Below are positions 20,694-30,500 of a stretch of 60,644 bases of DNA, one piece after another. The position numbers and the translations under genes are program-made. The stretch is taken from NCBI RefSeq assembly GCF_014203225.1, contig NZ_JACHIO010000030.1, positions 1 through 60,644 of the forward strand, read 5' to 3'. Within the stretch, counting starts at the first letter, position 1, and every line of letters begins with the position of its first letter. Source of the stretch: Granulicella mallensis. Lineage in GTDB: Bacteria; Acidobacteriota; Terriglobia; Terriglobales; Acidobacteriaceae. The notes under the pieces are model-generated. The model searched no databases and was not told the origin of the DNA. It saw nothing but the letters and a program-made list of their open reading frames with translations.

Positions 20694-22253
20694 ATGGGGC
20701 TCCCCAACATCAAGATCGGCGACGATCTCCTGCAAGACGCCCTGCTGGCCTCTGTCGAAATCGTGCAGGAGCTGAATCAGCACTGGTGGTGCACGGTAGT
20801 CTGCCGCCAGACCGAAGACAATCCCATCTCAGTAGAGAACCTGCTAGGCCAGACCGTAGAGGTCAAGACCACCGATGAGAGTGGCGTAGAGTACATCCAA
20901 TTCTCCGGATTTTTCTATGATGTTCGCCTCGTCTACGAAGTCTGGGGAAGTTACACGGCGCATCTCGTGGCCGTTAGCACCAGTTACAACTTCGATATAA
21001 CGGCGCGCAAACAATACTACGCAGAGCAAACTCTCTCCTCGATTGCCGGTACTATTGGTGGTCGCGATGGGCTCTCCGTAAGCGTAAACACCGACGGCAG
21101 CAAGGCTCTGAACTACGTACAGTATGGCGAGACGGATTTCTCCTTTCTGAACCGTATCGTGGATGACTACGGCGCCTGGCTTCGTCCTACGGAAGGCGGC
21201 GTGGAGATCTTCTCCACCTTCCAGACCGGCAGTTCGCTCAACTGGCGAGAAGAGAACGGCCTAGTCGAGTTCAGCTTGCGGGGCACACTGGCACCGGCCA
21301 GCTTTAGCGGTTCGCACTACGACCATCACGTAATGCAGTCGAACACTTTCAATAAAGTGTCGAAGGCACCCCAGTTTTACGATGGCGCCCAACAACTGAC
21401 CGGTGCCGTGCTCTCCGCATCGCAGAAACTGCCCACAGGCTTTGAACCGCAGCGCGCTCGCGCCATGACATTGGATAACTACAACGAGCAGCTTGAAGCC
21501 GAGAGCGAACGCTCCATGGGCGGGGCGGTTACGGGTAGCGGTCAGTCGCGCAGCCAAAACTTGATGGCTGGCAATACAGTTTCGATTGACGGCACACTGG
21601 CAGCCAAAGGGACCTATGGCCTGGTGAAGGTAGTTCACAATTGGACGCCCCAGGGCTATATCAATCACTTCCTCTGCACGCCATGGAAGAACTACCGCAA
21701 TCCACAGCCTCCCGTAGCGCGCATGTGGAATGGCGTAGTCTCCGCCCGCGTAATCGACCATAACGATCCAAAGAAGATGGGCAGGATCAAGGTGCAATTC
21801 TTCTGGCAGGAGGACGGCTCTACCCATTGGGCCCGTACCACCAGTCCCCACGCCGGACCAGACCGCGGCTTTATGTTTATGCCCGAGATAGGAGACGAGG
21901 TTGCCGTCGCCTTTGAAGATGGCGATCCCGAACGGCTGGTCATCATCGGTGCCATGTGGAATGGGGTTCATACCCAGCCGCGCGAGCCGTTCTTCGGCGA
22001 AGAGCTTCCCGGCAATGACATCAAGCGGCTGATGACCAAGAGCGGCAATCGAATCCAGTTCATCGATAAGGTGGGCAAGGAATCTCTTGTCCTGGCTACG
22101 CCCAATAAACTTCGTATCTCCATGATTGAAAACACCGATGAGCATGGACGCTCAACCATCCTTCTCCACTCGGAAGACGGTGACATCTGCCTCAGCGCTC
22201 CTAACGGCCAGGTACATATTCGCAGCAAGTTCTTCACCAAGGAGACCAACTAA
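20694..22253 (+). CDS. vgrG: VgrG spike protein (type VI secretion-like)
   Basis: A 519-residue trimeric spike protein of contractile injection systems. The N-terminal gp27-like part (about 1-330) includes the YGETDFSFLNRIVDDYGAWL signature. A gp5-like OB fold follows with VDHNDPKKMGRIKVQFFW-like sequence (here VIDHNDPKKMGRIKVQFFW) and PEIGDEVAVAFEDGDPERLV. A beta-rich C-terminus with repeated short strands ends in KSGNRIQFIDKVGKESLV and APNGQVHIRSK. No extra effector domain is fused. ATG at 20694 is preferred over ATG at 20688 because of ribosome binding site spacing. It heads a five-gene cluster. No other T6SS structural gene is in the window, so this is an orphan vgrG locus. Confidence 0.93.
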   Translation: MGLPNIKIGDDLLQDALLASVEIVQELNQHWWCTVVCRQTEDNPISVENLLGQTVEVKTTDESGVEYIQFSGFFYDVRLVYEVWGSYTAHLVAVSTSYNFDITARKQYYAEQTLSSIAGTIGGRDGLSVSVNTDGSKALNYVQYGETDFSFLNRIVDDYGAWLRPTEGGVEIFSTFQTGSSLNWREENGLVEFSLRGTLAPASFSGSHYDHHVMQSNTFNKVSKAPQFYDGAQQLTGAVLSASQKLPTGFEPQRARAMTLDNYNEQLEAESERSMGGAVTGSGQSRSQNLMAGNTVSIDGTLAAKGTYGLVKVVHNWTPQGYINHFLCTPWKNYRNPQPPVARMWNGVVSARVIDHNDPKKMGRIKVQFFWQEDGSTHWARTTSPHAGPDRGFMFMPEIGDEVAVAFEDGDPERLVIIGAMWNGVHTQPREPFFGEELPGNDIKRLMTKSGNRIQFIDKVGKESLVLATPNKLRISMIENTDEHGRSTILLHSEDGDICLSAPNGQVHIRSKFFTKETN

Positions 22254-22978
22254 TGCCTCCTGTAATGGACACCTCCATCAAAGTTGATACCCGCACCTAC
22301 GGGAAGGATGATCATAAGCTTCCAGCCATGGGGCCAAGGATCGATCTCAACGGTGCGCCCGCCTTTCAGGAGTGGGACGAAGTGACCGGGAAGGTGATGC
22401 GTGAGATCAGAGGAAATCTGTTCTATTCCCAATTAGGGACCATGACAAGCTATATCTCCGGAGATCTTGATGAGTCTATCGGGGGCAATCATACCTACAT
22501 GCTGGAAGGCAATCTCACACACACGGTCTTGCAAACGGTGACCAGCACCACCTTCGGCGCATACACACAATTGAACGGCAGCACGCGAACAGAGACATTT
22601 ACCGGAGTCGTAACCAGGCAGTATCAGGCCAAGCTGACAGAGCATCATCCCGAATCGTGGCTTCAGGATTTCACGGATTGCTTCCACTTCTATGTGTTCA
22701 GGCTGCAGGGCTATGCAATAGCCAAAGTAGATCTTGCCACCTTTGCGCTCTCTGTTAACGGGGGTAAGCTGGATCTGAACATGTGGAAGGGTGACATTAG
22801 CGTGTTCCGTATGGACACGAAAGATATTGACGTCAAGATCTCGAACATAAAGACCAAGATTCATACAATGGCTGTGAAGCTTTTGCTTACAGGGGCTTTG
22901 ATCGCTGCACTTTATTTCGGAACGCCCTTCAAACCTAACGCGCTGCCAACTCCCACGATTCTTACGCCACTCGAGTAG
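22253..22978 (+). CDS. Unknown VgrG-linked protein with C-terminal membrane helix
   Basis: A 241-residue protein whose ATG overlaps the vgrG stop codon by one base, so the two are almost certainly translated together. Residues about 60-200 are rich in Thr, Ser, Asn, Asp and Gly, with alternating hydrophobic positions (TMTSYISGDLDESIGGNHTY, TQLNGSTRTETFTG). This resembles the beta-helical extension seen at VgrG C-termini. A hydrophobic segment AVKLLLTGALIAALYFG (about 205-221) could cross a membrane. I do not recognise a family. It could be a spike-associated cargo/effector or a loading factor; the position is the only evidence. Confidence 0.75.
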   Translation: MPPVMDTSIKVDTRTYGKDDHKLPAMGPRIDLNGAPAFQEWDEVTGKVMREIRGNLFYSQLGTMTSYISGDLDESIGGNHTYMLEGNLTHTVLQTVTSTTFGAYTQLNGSTRTETFTGVVTRQYQAKLTEHHPESWLQDFTDCFHFYVFRLQGYAIAKVDLATFALSVNGGKLDLNMWKGDISVFRMDTKDIDVKISNIKTKIHTMAVKLLLTGALIAALYFGTPFKPNALPTPTILTPLE

Positions 22979-22987
22979 AGACCGGAT

Positions 22988-23584
22988 ATGAGTGCAATTT
23001 TTTCGTCAACCATTCAGGTTCTTCATCCCGGAAGTAACGAGCTTGTCGTTCATTTTCCGGTGGAACATACGCTCTCCGTTCTGTTCGGTCTCCTGGCCGG
23101 CGTCTTTACCCTGTTCTTTGGCATGCTTATCAAAAGCAACGGCTTTCGTGCGTCCTCTCTGGCGCTTCTTCCAGGATTTCTTCCGGCCATCCTTTTCCTC
23201 TACATCGTCACCCAGTCCTCCTCCATCACCTTCTCCAAGGTTGATAACAGCGTCGTAATCCAGGAGCATCTGTTTTTTAGAACCCGGACAGCGCGCTACC
23301 CCCTCGGGAGCATCGACCATGCTGAAGTGGCTCTCGACGATGGCCATAGCCATATGTTCTACCTGGCCACGAACTCCGGGCAGCGTATTCCTGTAGGAGG
23401 CGGATGGACGCCGCGACGGGGATACTATGAGGCCGCCGACGCCGTAAATCAATTTATGCCTCCATCGAACGGAACAGGCACTGGCGGCACCACACCCTCC
23501 CCATCTTTCAACTTTGAAGAGAAGCGCAAGCAGGCCGAAAAAGCATTCCTCGACAAGGCCGATGAAGCTCCCAAGACGAAATAG
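22988..23584 (+). CDS. Unknown membrane protein of the vgrG cluster
   Basis: A 198-residue protein starting 10 bases after its upstream neighbour. It has two hydrophobic segments (about 29-48, LSVLFGLLAGVFTLFFGMLI, and about 55-76, with LLPGFLPAILFLYIV) and a following soluble half of beta strands, then a charged tail (EEKRKQAEKAFLDKADEAPK). The layout of two helices with a small PH-like beta domain is common among uncharacterised bacterial membrane proteins. In a vgrG cassette an inner-membrane protein directly after a candidate effector suggests immunity, but nothing in the sequence proves this. Confidence 0.75.
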   Translation: MSAIFSSTIQVLHPGSNELVVHFPVEHTLSVLFGLLAGVFTLFFGMLIKSNGFRASSLALLPGFLPAILFLYIVTQSSSITFSKVDNSVVIQEHLFFRTRTARYPLGSIDHAEVALDDGHSHMFYLATNSGQRIPVGGGWTPRRGYYEAADAVNQFMPPSNGTGTGGTTPSPSFNFEEKRKQAEKAFLDKADEAPKTK

Positions 23585-23625
23585 CTGGAAGTCTATATTC
23601 GCTCGGCCAACTATTCCCTGCTGAA

Positions 23626-24549
23626 ATGAGCCCTGAAATGACCTCCAAAGATTCACGCATCCGCCTTGAACCTATCCAGGAATATTCGCTGCTCCCGATC
23701 AGAAAATCGAACGAACTAACAGGTTGCACTCTCTATTGGATTCCAGTAAGTGACGTTCCTGTCTACGGAAGAGAACGAAATTGGCTGCTTCGATTTTTCG
23801 ACGAGCTTCATACGGAGCTCACCAAAGAGAACAAGCTCAGGCAGGAAAGCTTTTTGCAGATGAAGCTCTCCGCGCCCATGGGGTATGTGAAGGACACGCT
23901 TCACAAGCATCAGACGAAGCTCGTTCCGTTGATGGGTCTGGGCAGAAGACCACACGGGAATCTGCCCCCCATCCCTACGGCGGATGATCTCGAACCGATT
24001 CTCAAAGGGAAAGCCAAATTCGACTTCAACGAACATGTCGCCGACTACATGTTCTGGTTCCTGGCGCGCGATGAGCGATGGAAGCGTGAGCTGTTCTTAG
24101 GGCATGGGGGATATACGATGATCTACCTTCCTCCCGATCCCGAGACCATTCCACCAGCCATTCCGGACTACCCGGCAATCCGCGAGATGCCAGTCTTTAA
24201 GCACTTCGACGCGGACTCCATTTGGGAGGCTACCTACCTCCTGGGCGACTCCTTTCGAGAGAAGAGCAAACAGGTCTTCGGTAAAGGACTTGAAGAAGAG
24301 CCTGCTTTCGATGGCTTAACCTTCATCATCCCTTACTGGAGAGCGAGAGATTTTCTCAACGCAGAAGCCGATGAATTTGCCGAGTGGTTTACGGTGTTCG
24401 ATGTCTTCATCGCAGAGAGCCCGGACGACAGCGGAATACTGATCGCCGCAAAGGATGACCTTGACCTTATCCTCACCGAAATCCTGCAAAGAATGCGCCA
24501 GGATGGAATGCCCCATCCACTGTATGAGGTTGAAAGGAAGCAGGACTGA
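23626..24549 (+). CDS. Unknown soluble protein of the vgrG cluster (1)
   Basis: A 307-residue protein without signal peptide or membrane helix, rich in charged and aromatic residues. It contains SELTGCTLYWIPVSDVPVYG-like sequence (here NELTGCTLYWIPVSDVPVYG) and a C-terminal segment FDVFIAESPDDSGILIAAKD followed by an amphipathic helix. That C-terminus resembles the end of the next protein (ITLYLREDLTDQSILIISHT and helix), which suggests that the two are distant paralogues. It could be an adaptor, an immunity protein or a toxin; no known T6SS adaptor family (DUF4123, DUF1795, DUF2169) was recognised. Its TGA overlaps the next ATG by one base. Confidence 0.75.
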   Translation: MSPEMTSKDSRIRLEPIQEYSLLPIRKSNELTGCTLYWIPVSDVPVYGRERNWLLRFFDELHTELTKENKLRQESFLQMKLSAPMGYVKDTLHKHQTKLVPLMGLGRRPHGNLPPIPTADDLEPILKGKAKFDFNEHVADYMFWFLARDERWKRELFLGHGGYTMIYLPPDPETIPPAIPDYPAIREMPVFKHFDADSIWEATYLLGDSFREKSKQVFGKGLEEEPAFDGLTFIIPYWRARDFLNAEADEFAEWFTVFDVFIAESPDDSGILIAAKDDLDLILTEILQRMRQDGMPHPLYEVERKQD

Positions 24550-25283
24550 TGGTGGAGCACCACTGGGACATTGAACAACTTTCGATCCTGGACTGTGAGG
24601 AGGGACTTTCGGCTGTCCGGCTCCACGGCCACAGATTCCCCATGCAGACTGAAGACAAACCGCAGCTCATCGCTCTCTTAAAGAAGCTGCGTCATTCTGT
24701 TCAAAAGAGACATAGCGACAAGATGTGTCTGGAGATGTTTATTCAGATGCCCCAACTGCCTCGTCCTGAGGGGGCCGAACTCTTGAGCAAGAACGGGTCG
24801 CGCTGGATGCCTGGGCTGGCAATGGGAGTCTGGCCGGATCGAGAGCCGCCACGCACCCTGACAAAAGAGGACTTCACCCACCGGCTGCCCGGCCAGAAGT
24901 TACCTGTCCTGGCCTATGAGGCGCGTAAGATCCTTGCCAAAGACGAGGCCATCCGTCTTGAAATTGAAGAGCAGATGGTTGGCTCCGGAGCTCTGCTCGA
25001 GATCATTGCTCCTGAAGGATGGAGCAAGAGTGAAGGCCGACAGGTAGAGGCATGGCTCAAAGGTAAAGTCATCGATGACTCTTACCGTAACTATCCTTCG
25101 TATGTCCCTCTTTTAGATGCAAAGTCCCTGGCGCACTTATCGCCACAGGATCGTGAAGCCTGCCTCGCTGGAATAACCTTGTACCTGCGTGAAGATTTGA
25201 CTGATCAATCTATCCTTATCATTTCGCATACCTCCTTTGAGGAAACGCTGGAGATGATCACGGAGACTGCCCAAAAGGTTTAG
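24549..25283 (+). CDS. Unknown soluble protein of the vgrG cluster (2)
   Basis: A 244-residue protein translationally coupled to the previous gene through TGATG. The N-terminus (HHWDIEQLSILDCEEGLSAV) and the middle (PRTLTKEDFTHRLPGQKLPV) match no family I know. The C-terminal TLYLREDLTDQSILIISH strand-strand-helix resembles the previous protein. There is no signal peptide or membrane helix. It is the last gene of the cluster, closed by a strong hairpin seven bases downstream, which shows that the five genes from vgrG form one transcriptional unit. Confidence 0.75.
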   Translation: MVEHHWDIEQLSILDCEEGLSAVRLHGHRFPMQTEDKPQLIALLKKLRHSVQKRHSDKMCLEMFIQMPQLPRPEGAELLSKNGSRWMPGLAMGVWPDREPPRTLTKEDFTHRLPGQKLPVLAYEARKILAKDEAIRLEIEEQMVGSGALLEIIAPEGWSKSEGRQVEAWLKGKVIDDSYRNYPSYVPLLDAKSLAHLSPQDREACLAGITLYLREDLTDQSILIISHTSFEETLEMITETAQKV

Positions 25284-25289
25284 TCAAAT

Positions 25290-25329
25290 GAGATGCCCCG
25301 AATCCTGAAAGAAGGATTCGGGGCATCTC
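25290..25329. terminator. Terminator-like hairpin closing vgrG operon
   Basis: A perfect 17-bp stem (25290-25306 with 25313-25329) around GAAAGA. It separates the vgrG operon from the convergent secreted protein gene. No T tract. Confidence 0.75.
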
Positions 25330-25385
25330 AACCTGGTTACTTTCGCCACAGTGATGTGAACCCGGCAACCTATGCGAAGGGCTCC

Positions 25386-27332
25386 TTACGGAACCACGTA
25401 GGTTTGGGATCCAAGTACGCCGAAGCTGGCCGTTACATTATCCCTGTCGACATACTCGCCGACCTGCGCCGGTGCTGAGGTCGAACCAATTCCAGAGGCA
25501 ACGTCAATCTGTTTCTGGTCAAACACCCGATCGATGCCGTAGGTGTACGCGTACGCGGGAACTGTGAGTGCAGAGTAGCCGGGAACTCCTCCAACCGTCT
25601 GCGTGCCGTAGATCGCATGAAAGTCATACTTGACGTTGTTGACGATGAGATAGTCGATGAACACGCACTCAACCGCTGTACCGCTGGCACCATCCTCCTT
25701 GCAAACACTGGTATCGCCCGGCTTGAAGGTGACGTGGTACTGGACATGTACAGAGCCTGAGTAGAGAGCACCGGCTGCATGTGTAGCAGGTGCTGTTCCA
25801 GCCCATCCACGCTGGCTGGCCGTGCAGGTATTACCGCTCGCTGCTGTGCAAAGGATCTCTTCATTGTCTACAAGAAGGATCATCCCCGGCTCAACAGTTG
25901 CGGCTGTCACCGAGCCCGTAACGTTGGGTGTGACCGTGAAGCTCTGCTGGGTGGCAGAGGTAATCGCGGCAGACAGAGTACCGAATGGAAACTGGCAGTC
26001 GTGGTTGATCTTCGTCATCGACGAGAAACCGGTAGCGCTGAAGTTTGTCCAGCCGGGCGCGTGTTGTCCGTTGTACTGCCAGCCGCCGTCAATGATGGAG
26101 CATTGGAACGAAGCGCCCAGGTAGCCATAGGTTGGAATCGCGACGTTCCATGAGTTCATGTCGAGCTCCCAGTTCTCGACATTAGCCGGGTTGATGGAAG
26201 CCGTATATTGCGGCCAGATATAGAAGTCCTCGATCATGGTCGTGCAGCTGTCGCATCCAACCGTTCCGGTGTCATAGGGCCACAGCACCTGGAGACCGCC
26301 GCCGGCGCCACTCAGGTTCTCCGTAGTCATGTTGAAGTTAGTCGCCGTACCACCACCAGTCGCAGAAGGCAGTGGCTGATTCGGAACCATGCCAATCTGG
26401 GTTGGAATCCCGCATACACCGTCGGCACAGGTATTATTCCCGGGTCCGTAGTCGAGGCGAGGAGTGTTGTAACTGGAGACGTACGGCGCGGACTGGCTCT
26501 CCGAGCTGGACAGCACTGTCTTCCAATCGCTCGTCGTAGCCTGTCCGTTCTGCACTGCTACGCCTGTGTTACTGCCGCTTGTCATCTGCACAGCCGCTGC
26601 ATTGATCGTGGTCCCCGGTGCAACTGTGATGGGATTGCCCGGAATATATTCGATGGACGCTTCCGTCGCCGTCGATCCATCCAGCGTATAGAAGATGCTG
26701 GCTCCCACGATCGAGGTGGACATTGTTACCTTGCCGTTAGAGTATGAAAAGCTGATCGTAGTTCCGGCGGTGTAAGAGTTGCACGCCGTGCCGCTAGCGG
26801 TGTACCCGGAGGCCGTGGCGTTGGCGCAAATCGTCTCAGCGGAGGCCGGGTCCACATAAATGGAACCCGTATAGGCCGTACTCGGTGTACAGCTTCCCGT
26901 CGCGACATAGCACCACAAGATAGCTGCGCCGGAGGTGGGGTCTGTAATGGTCGTGCTTGTGGGCATCGCGTATATACCGGATGCCAATGTGATGGAGGGC
27001 GTCGCCGTCTGGGCTTCTGCTCTGGTGTACTCATGGCAGACAGTGGAGCTGACACTGTCTCCCGAGGCCGTTGCGTTGGCACAAATCGTCTCAGTAGTAG
27101 CTGGGTTCAAATAAATCGCGGCGGTATAGGACGTATTTGGGGTGCAGCTCCCCGATGCGACATAGCACCAGAGGATCGATGCGCCGGAGGTAGAGTCGGT
27201 GATCGTAGTGCTTGAGGGGAACGTGTAAGAGCCGGAAGCCAGGGTTATGACAGGAGTCGCTGTCGTCTGAGCGCGAAGAGCCGTCGCACTCAGAGAGGCG
27301 AGCAGCACGAGTAACATCGAAAATATTTTCAT
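25386..27332 (-). CDS. Secreted protein with tandem chitobiase-like repeats and unknown C-terminal domain
   Basis: A 648-residue exported protein. It has a signal peptide (MKIFSMLLVLLASLSATALR, then AQ) and two near-identical tandem repeats of about 90 residues, each with ATPxITLASGxYxxPxSTTITD, ILWCYVASGSC and ETICANATASG. These resemble chitobiase/hexosaminidase C-terminal (CHB_HEX_C) modules with a paired-cysteine variation. A third degenerate module (SIFYTLDGSTAT) follows. The remaining 400 residues, starting near SDWKTVLSSSES, are Trp/Tyr/Cys-rich and beta-like, as in carbohydrate-binding folds, but match no family I recognise. ATG at 27332 has GGAGAT upstream. It lies downstream of the receptor but past a terminator hairpin. 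Confidence 0.75.
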   Translation of the reverse strand: MKIFSMLLVLLASLSATALRAQTTATPVITLASGSYTFPSSTTITDSTSGASILWCYVASGSCTPNTSYTAAIYLNPATTETICANATASGDSVSSTVCHEYTRAEAQTATPSITLASGIYAMPTSTTITDPTSGAAILWCYVATGSCTPSTAYTGSIYVDPASAETICANATASGYTASGTACNSYTAGTTISFSYSNGKVTMSTSIVGASIFYTLDGSTATEASIEYIPGNPITVAPGTTINAAAVQMTSGSNTGVAVQNGQATTSDWKTVLSSSESQSAPYVSSYNTPRLDYGPGNNTCADGVCGIPTQIGMVPNQPLPSATGGGTATNFNMTTENLSGAGGGLQVLWPYDTGTVGCDSCTTMIEDFYIWPQYTASINPANVENWELDMNSWNVAIPTYGYLGASFQCSIIDGGWQYNGQHAPGWTNFSATGFSSMTKINHDCQFPFGTLSAAITSATQQSFTVTPNVTGSVTAATVEPGMILLVDNEEILCTAASGNTCTASQRGWAGTAPATHAAGALYSGSVHVQYHVTFKPGDTSVCKEDGASGTAVECVFIDYLIVNNVKYDFHAIYGTQTVGGVPGYSALTVPAYAYTYGIDRVFDQKQIDVASGIGSTSAPAQVGEYVDRDNVTASFGVLGSQTYVVP

Positions 27333-27516
27333 CGATAGATCTCCAGGATGGAATGTCGAAGCGGGATAAACAAAAGCCACAACTCAAATACACATCGATT
27401 GAGGCGACTTGCCGTTCTCACCGATGCCTTCGCCGTACTGCTGCCTAAAGCCCAGCAAGGTCGGTTAACTTTGCTGTGTGCCATAGAGCTCTTCCAAGAG
27501 CTACCGCTGGCAAGCG

Positions 27517-27554
27517 CATTGAGGAAACTGTGATGGACCACAGTTTCCTCAATG
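27517..27554. terminator. Terminator-like hairpin after receptor
   Basis: A perfect 16-bp stem (27517-27532 with 27539-27554) with a 6-base loop ATGGAC, 15 bases past the receptor stop at 27570. It suggests that the secreted repeat protein has its own promoter in 27333-27516, where no other gene is seen. Confidence 0.7.
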
Positions 27555-27569
27555 CCGTTGCGGTTGCTC

Positions 27570-30500
27570 TTAGAAGTTGAAGGTGGCCTCGATCTGTCCC
27601 TGGCGATTGCCGCCAGAGAACTTAGTGGTGACCTGGCCGAAGTTGGAGGAGTTTACCGTGGTGGTCGGGAAAGGAGCCTGGGTGCGGTTGAACGCGTTGA
27701 AGTAATCCATGCGAATCGCGAACGAGGTTTCATCTGTGAGACGGAACACCTTCTTGACGCTCAGATTCTCCGCCGGATACCAGGGACCGCGCACCGCGTT
27801 ATAAACGCGCTTGGCGTTACCCAACACATACTCGCTGCCGGTGTTGCTCCAGGCATTGGTGCTGAACAACAGCGGTGCCGGCCCTTTGCCCGTAAAGAAC
27901 TTCGTAATCTGGCCGTAGTTACCTGACCAGAGCCGGACCAGAGGATTGAAGTTAGGCCGGTTGGTGCCGTTCAGGAAGCTCTCACCGCTCTGCGTGATCG
28001 CCAAAGGCTGAGAGTTGTTATAAGTCAGAATCCCCGATACCTGCCAGCCGCCCAGCCACTTACCTGTCTGGCCCGAATTGAGCCAGCGCTGGCCTGGGCC
28101 AAAGGGAAGCTTATAGAGAACGGCGGCCTTCGATTCGAACGAGCCCGTCGAGTCCTCACCCCAATCCGCCCGCTGGTTGTACTTGTTCACGGTCGTGATC
28201 AGGTTGTCGTATAGCCTGGGCAGTTCGATACTGGCCAGGAAGTTTACGTTGTTCGACAGGTGCTTATCGGCCTGCACCTGGAAGGCGCTGAAGTACGTGG
28301 TCCCCGACTGGTCCCAGGCCCACGCTACGTTGGAGTACTGTGGATAGGGTTTCAGAGTCTGGTACACCGTGGCGCTGCCGCCGAACTGCGCTGCAAAGTT
28401 CGCATAAGGAGCGGTAAAACCAGCAGCTTTCGCCGCAGCCGAGTTGATGTTATCCGACAGCAACGCTCCGTATTGCAGCACCGAAGGATCGGGCTGGCTG
28501 ATGGGGTTACGGTTAGAGCCCGACAGATGAGTAACCCGGTTCCCGGTATAGTCGAAGGTCAGCACCGTGCGCCAGGGAAGCTGCCGCTGGACGCTCAAGC
28601 TCCACATCTGCAGGTGCGGTGCCTCACCGTTGTGGGCGTAGTCCAGATAGTAGATGGTTTGCGCAACCCCCAATCCTGAGTTGAAGGGATTCGGACTTAC
28701 GTTGGGAATTGGGTTAACCGCGCCGGTTGCGGGGTTCGTCCATTGACCATAGGCGGAGGTATAACCTCCAGTTGAGCTTAGCGTGTAGCTACCGCCCAGC
28801 AATCCGGCCATGTTATTGGGGCTACCGCTCAAGCCTTCCCCCTGGCCGTAAGCGCCACCATAGCCCAGGTAGGTAATGGTGTATCCGCCCTGAATCACCG
28901 TATTCTTATCGACGCTGTAGGCGAAGCCTATGCGCGGACCAAAGTAGAGATGGTGAGTGGCTACATGGTTATAACCGGCACAGCCCATGCAGTTGCCGTA
29001 CTCGGTAGCAGCACCCGGCAGGTTTCCGGCTGCAGGATTTGGAGTTGCCGGGGCCAGGAACACATTGTTGTTCTGGGTCAACGTGTACGGAATCATCACG
29101 TCATAGCGGAGGCCGGCGTTCAGCGTCAGCTTGTTCGTGACCTTGAAGTCATCCTGGACGTACCCGGAGAAGGCATTCGTATCGAGCGCCGTCGTGGTTG
29201 ACGCCGTGCGGGTGGCGGAATCGGGCAGGCCCAGCAGGAAGCTGGCAAACGAACTGCCGTATTGGGAAAAGTTGACGTTGGTCGTGTCCGGGATAGAGGT
29301 CTCGGCCTGGCTGAAGCTGAAGTGGCCGCTGCTGTAGTTGTTGAGGGTGTACTCCCAATAATGGTGGTACTCGAACCCAATGTTGATCGTGTGGCGGCCC
29401 TTGTTCCACAGCCAATTGTTGAAGACGTTCCAACCCATGTTGTCGACGTAATAACGGACGAGGCTGCTGTTGCTGTTGCCCCAGTTCGTCGGTGCTTCCT
29501 GGCCGTTGAAGCTGATGTACGGCAGAGTGTTGCTGCCCAGCACACCGCCGAAGTTCACACTGTTGTTGGCGTTCATATTGTTCTGAAACTTGTTTTGCGC
29601 TGCAAACCCGGCCGTCATCACCAGGTTGGGACGCATGACCTTGGAATAATTCGCCAGCCACACGTTAGCGTTGTCGGTAAGCCCCTCCTGGCCGGTGAGC
29701 GGACTACTGGCGGGCACAATGGGAGCATCTTCTTCCTGGGTCACGTAGTAGTGATTGCGCCACCAGGTGAAGGCAATATTCTGGCTCTGCGAAATCTGGT
29801 GATTCAGCGTGATACCCCAGGCCTGGTTCTGGTTCGGCACTGAGCTGATCACCGGATTCATGTTGTCCTGCAGGCCGTAGTTGGTTCCTGTCGCATTCGG
29901 GCTGGGAATGTACTGGAGAAGCGACGCCGACAACGGATCGATTCGGCTCGCGCAAATGACATTGAGTTTGCCGTTGCACTGGAACTGCTTCCCGGTCTGA
30001 GGATCGTAGATCGGAATCAACTGGCCGCTTGGGTTAACGAAGTTGCTGAAGTCGCCGCTCTTCTGGGCTGGCGTTGGAACGGCGCCAATGGTCGTGATGC
30101 CCTGGTTCTTATTGAAGATGTCGAAGCTCAGCAGGAAAAACGTCTTGTTGTGGCCGTTGTACAGTTTGGGCAGAACTACAGGGCCTCCGAGGGTACCGCC
30201 CCAGTCTGTCTCCTGATCCACTGGAGCAATCGCCTTGCCTGCGCTGTTGAAGTTTGTCGGGAAAAAGCCGGCCGAGTCGAAGATGCTATTGCGGTCGATG
30301 AAAAAACCATCACCATGCAGCTTGTTCGTACCCGAGCGCATGTTGTAGTCAACCGCGCCCTGCACCATACCGTATCGTGCGGAAAATGCATTGCGGATAA
30401 CGCGAAATTGATCCACCATCTCATACGGCGGGTCCGAGTTAATGTCGGAGGCGGTATCAATCTGCAGGCCGTTGTAATAGTTGCCGGCCGAGTTGATCTG

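Noticed and set aside
20694..25283. A complete type VI secretion or extracellular contractile system
   Set aside because: Only VgrG is present. No sheath, tube, baseplate, ClpV or membrane-complex gene lies in the window, so I call only an orphan vgrG cluster.
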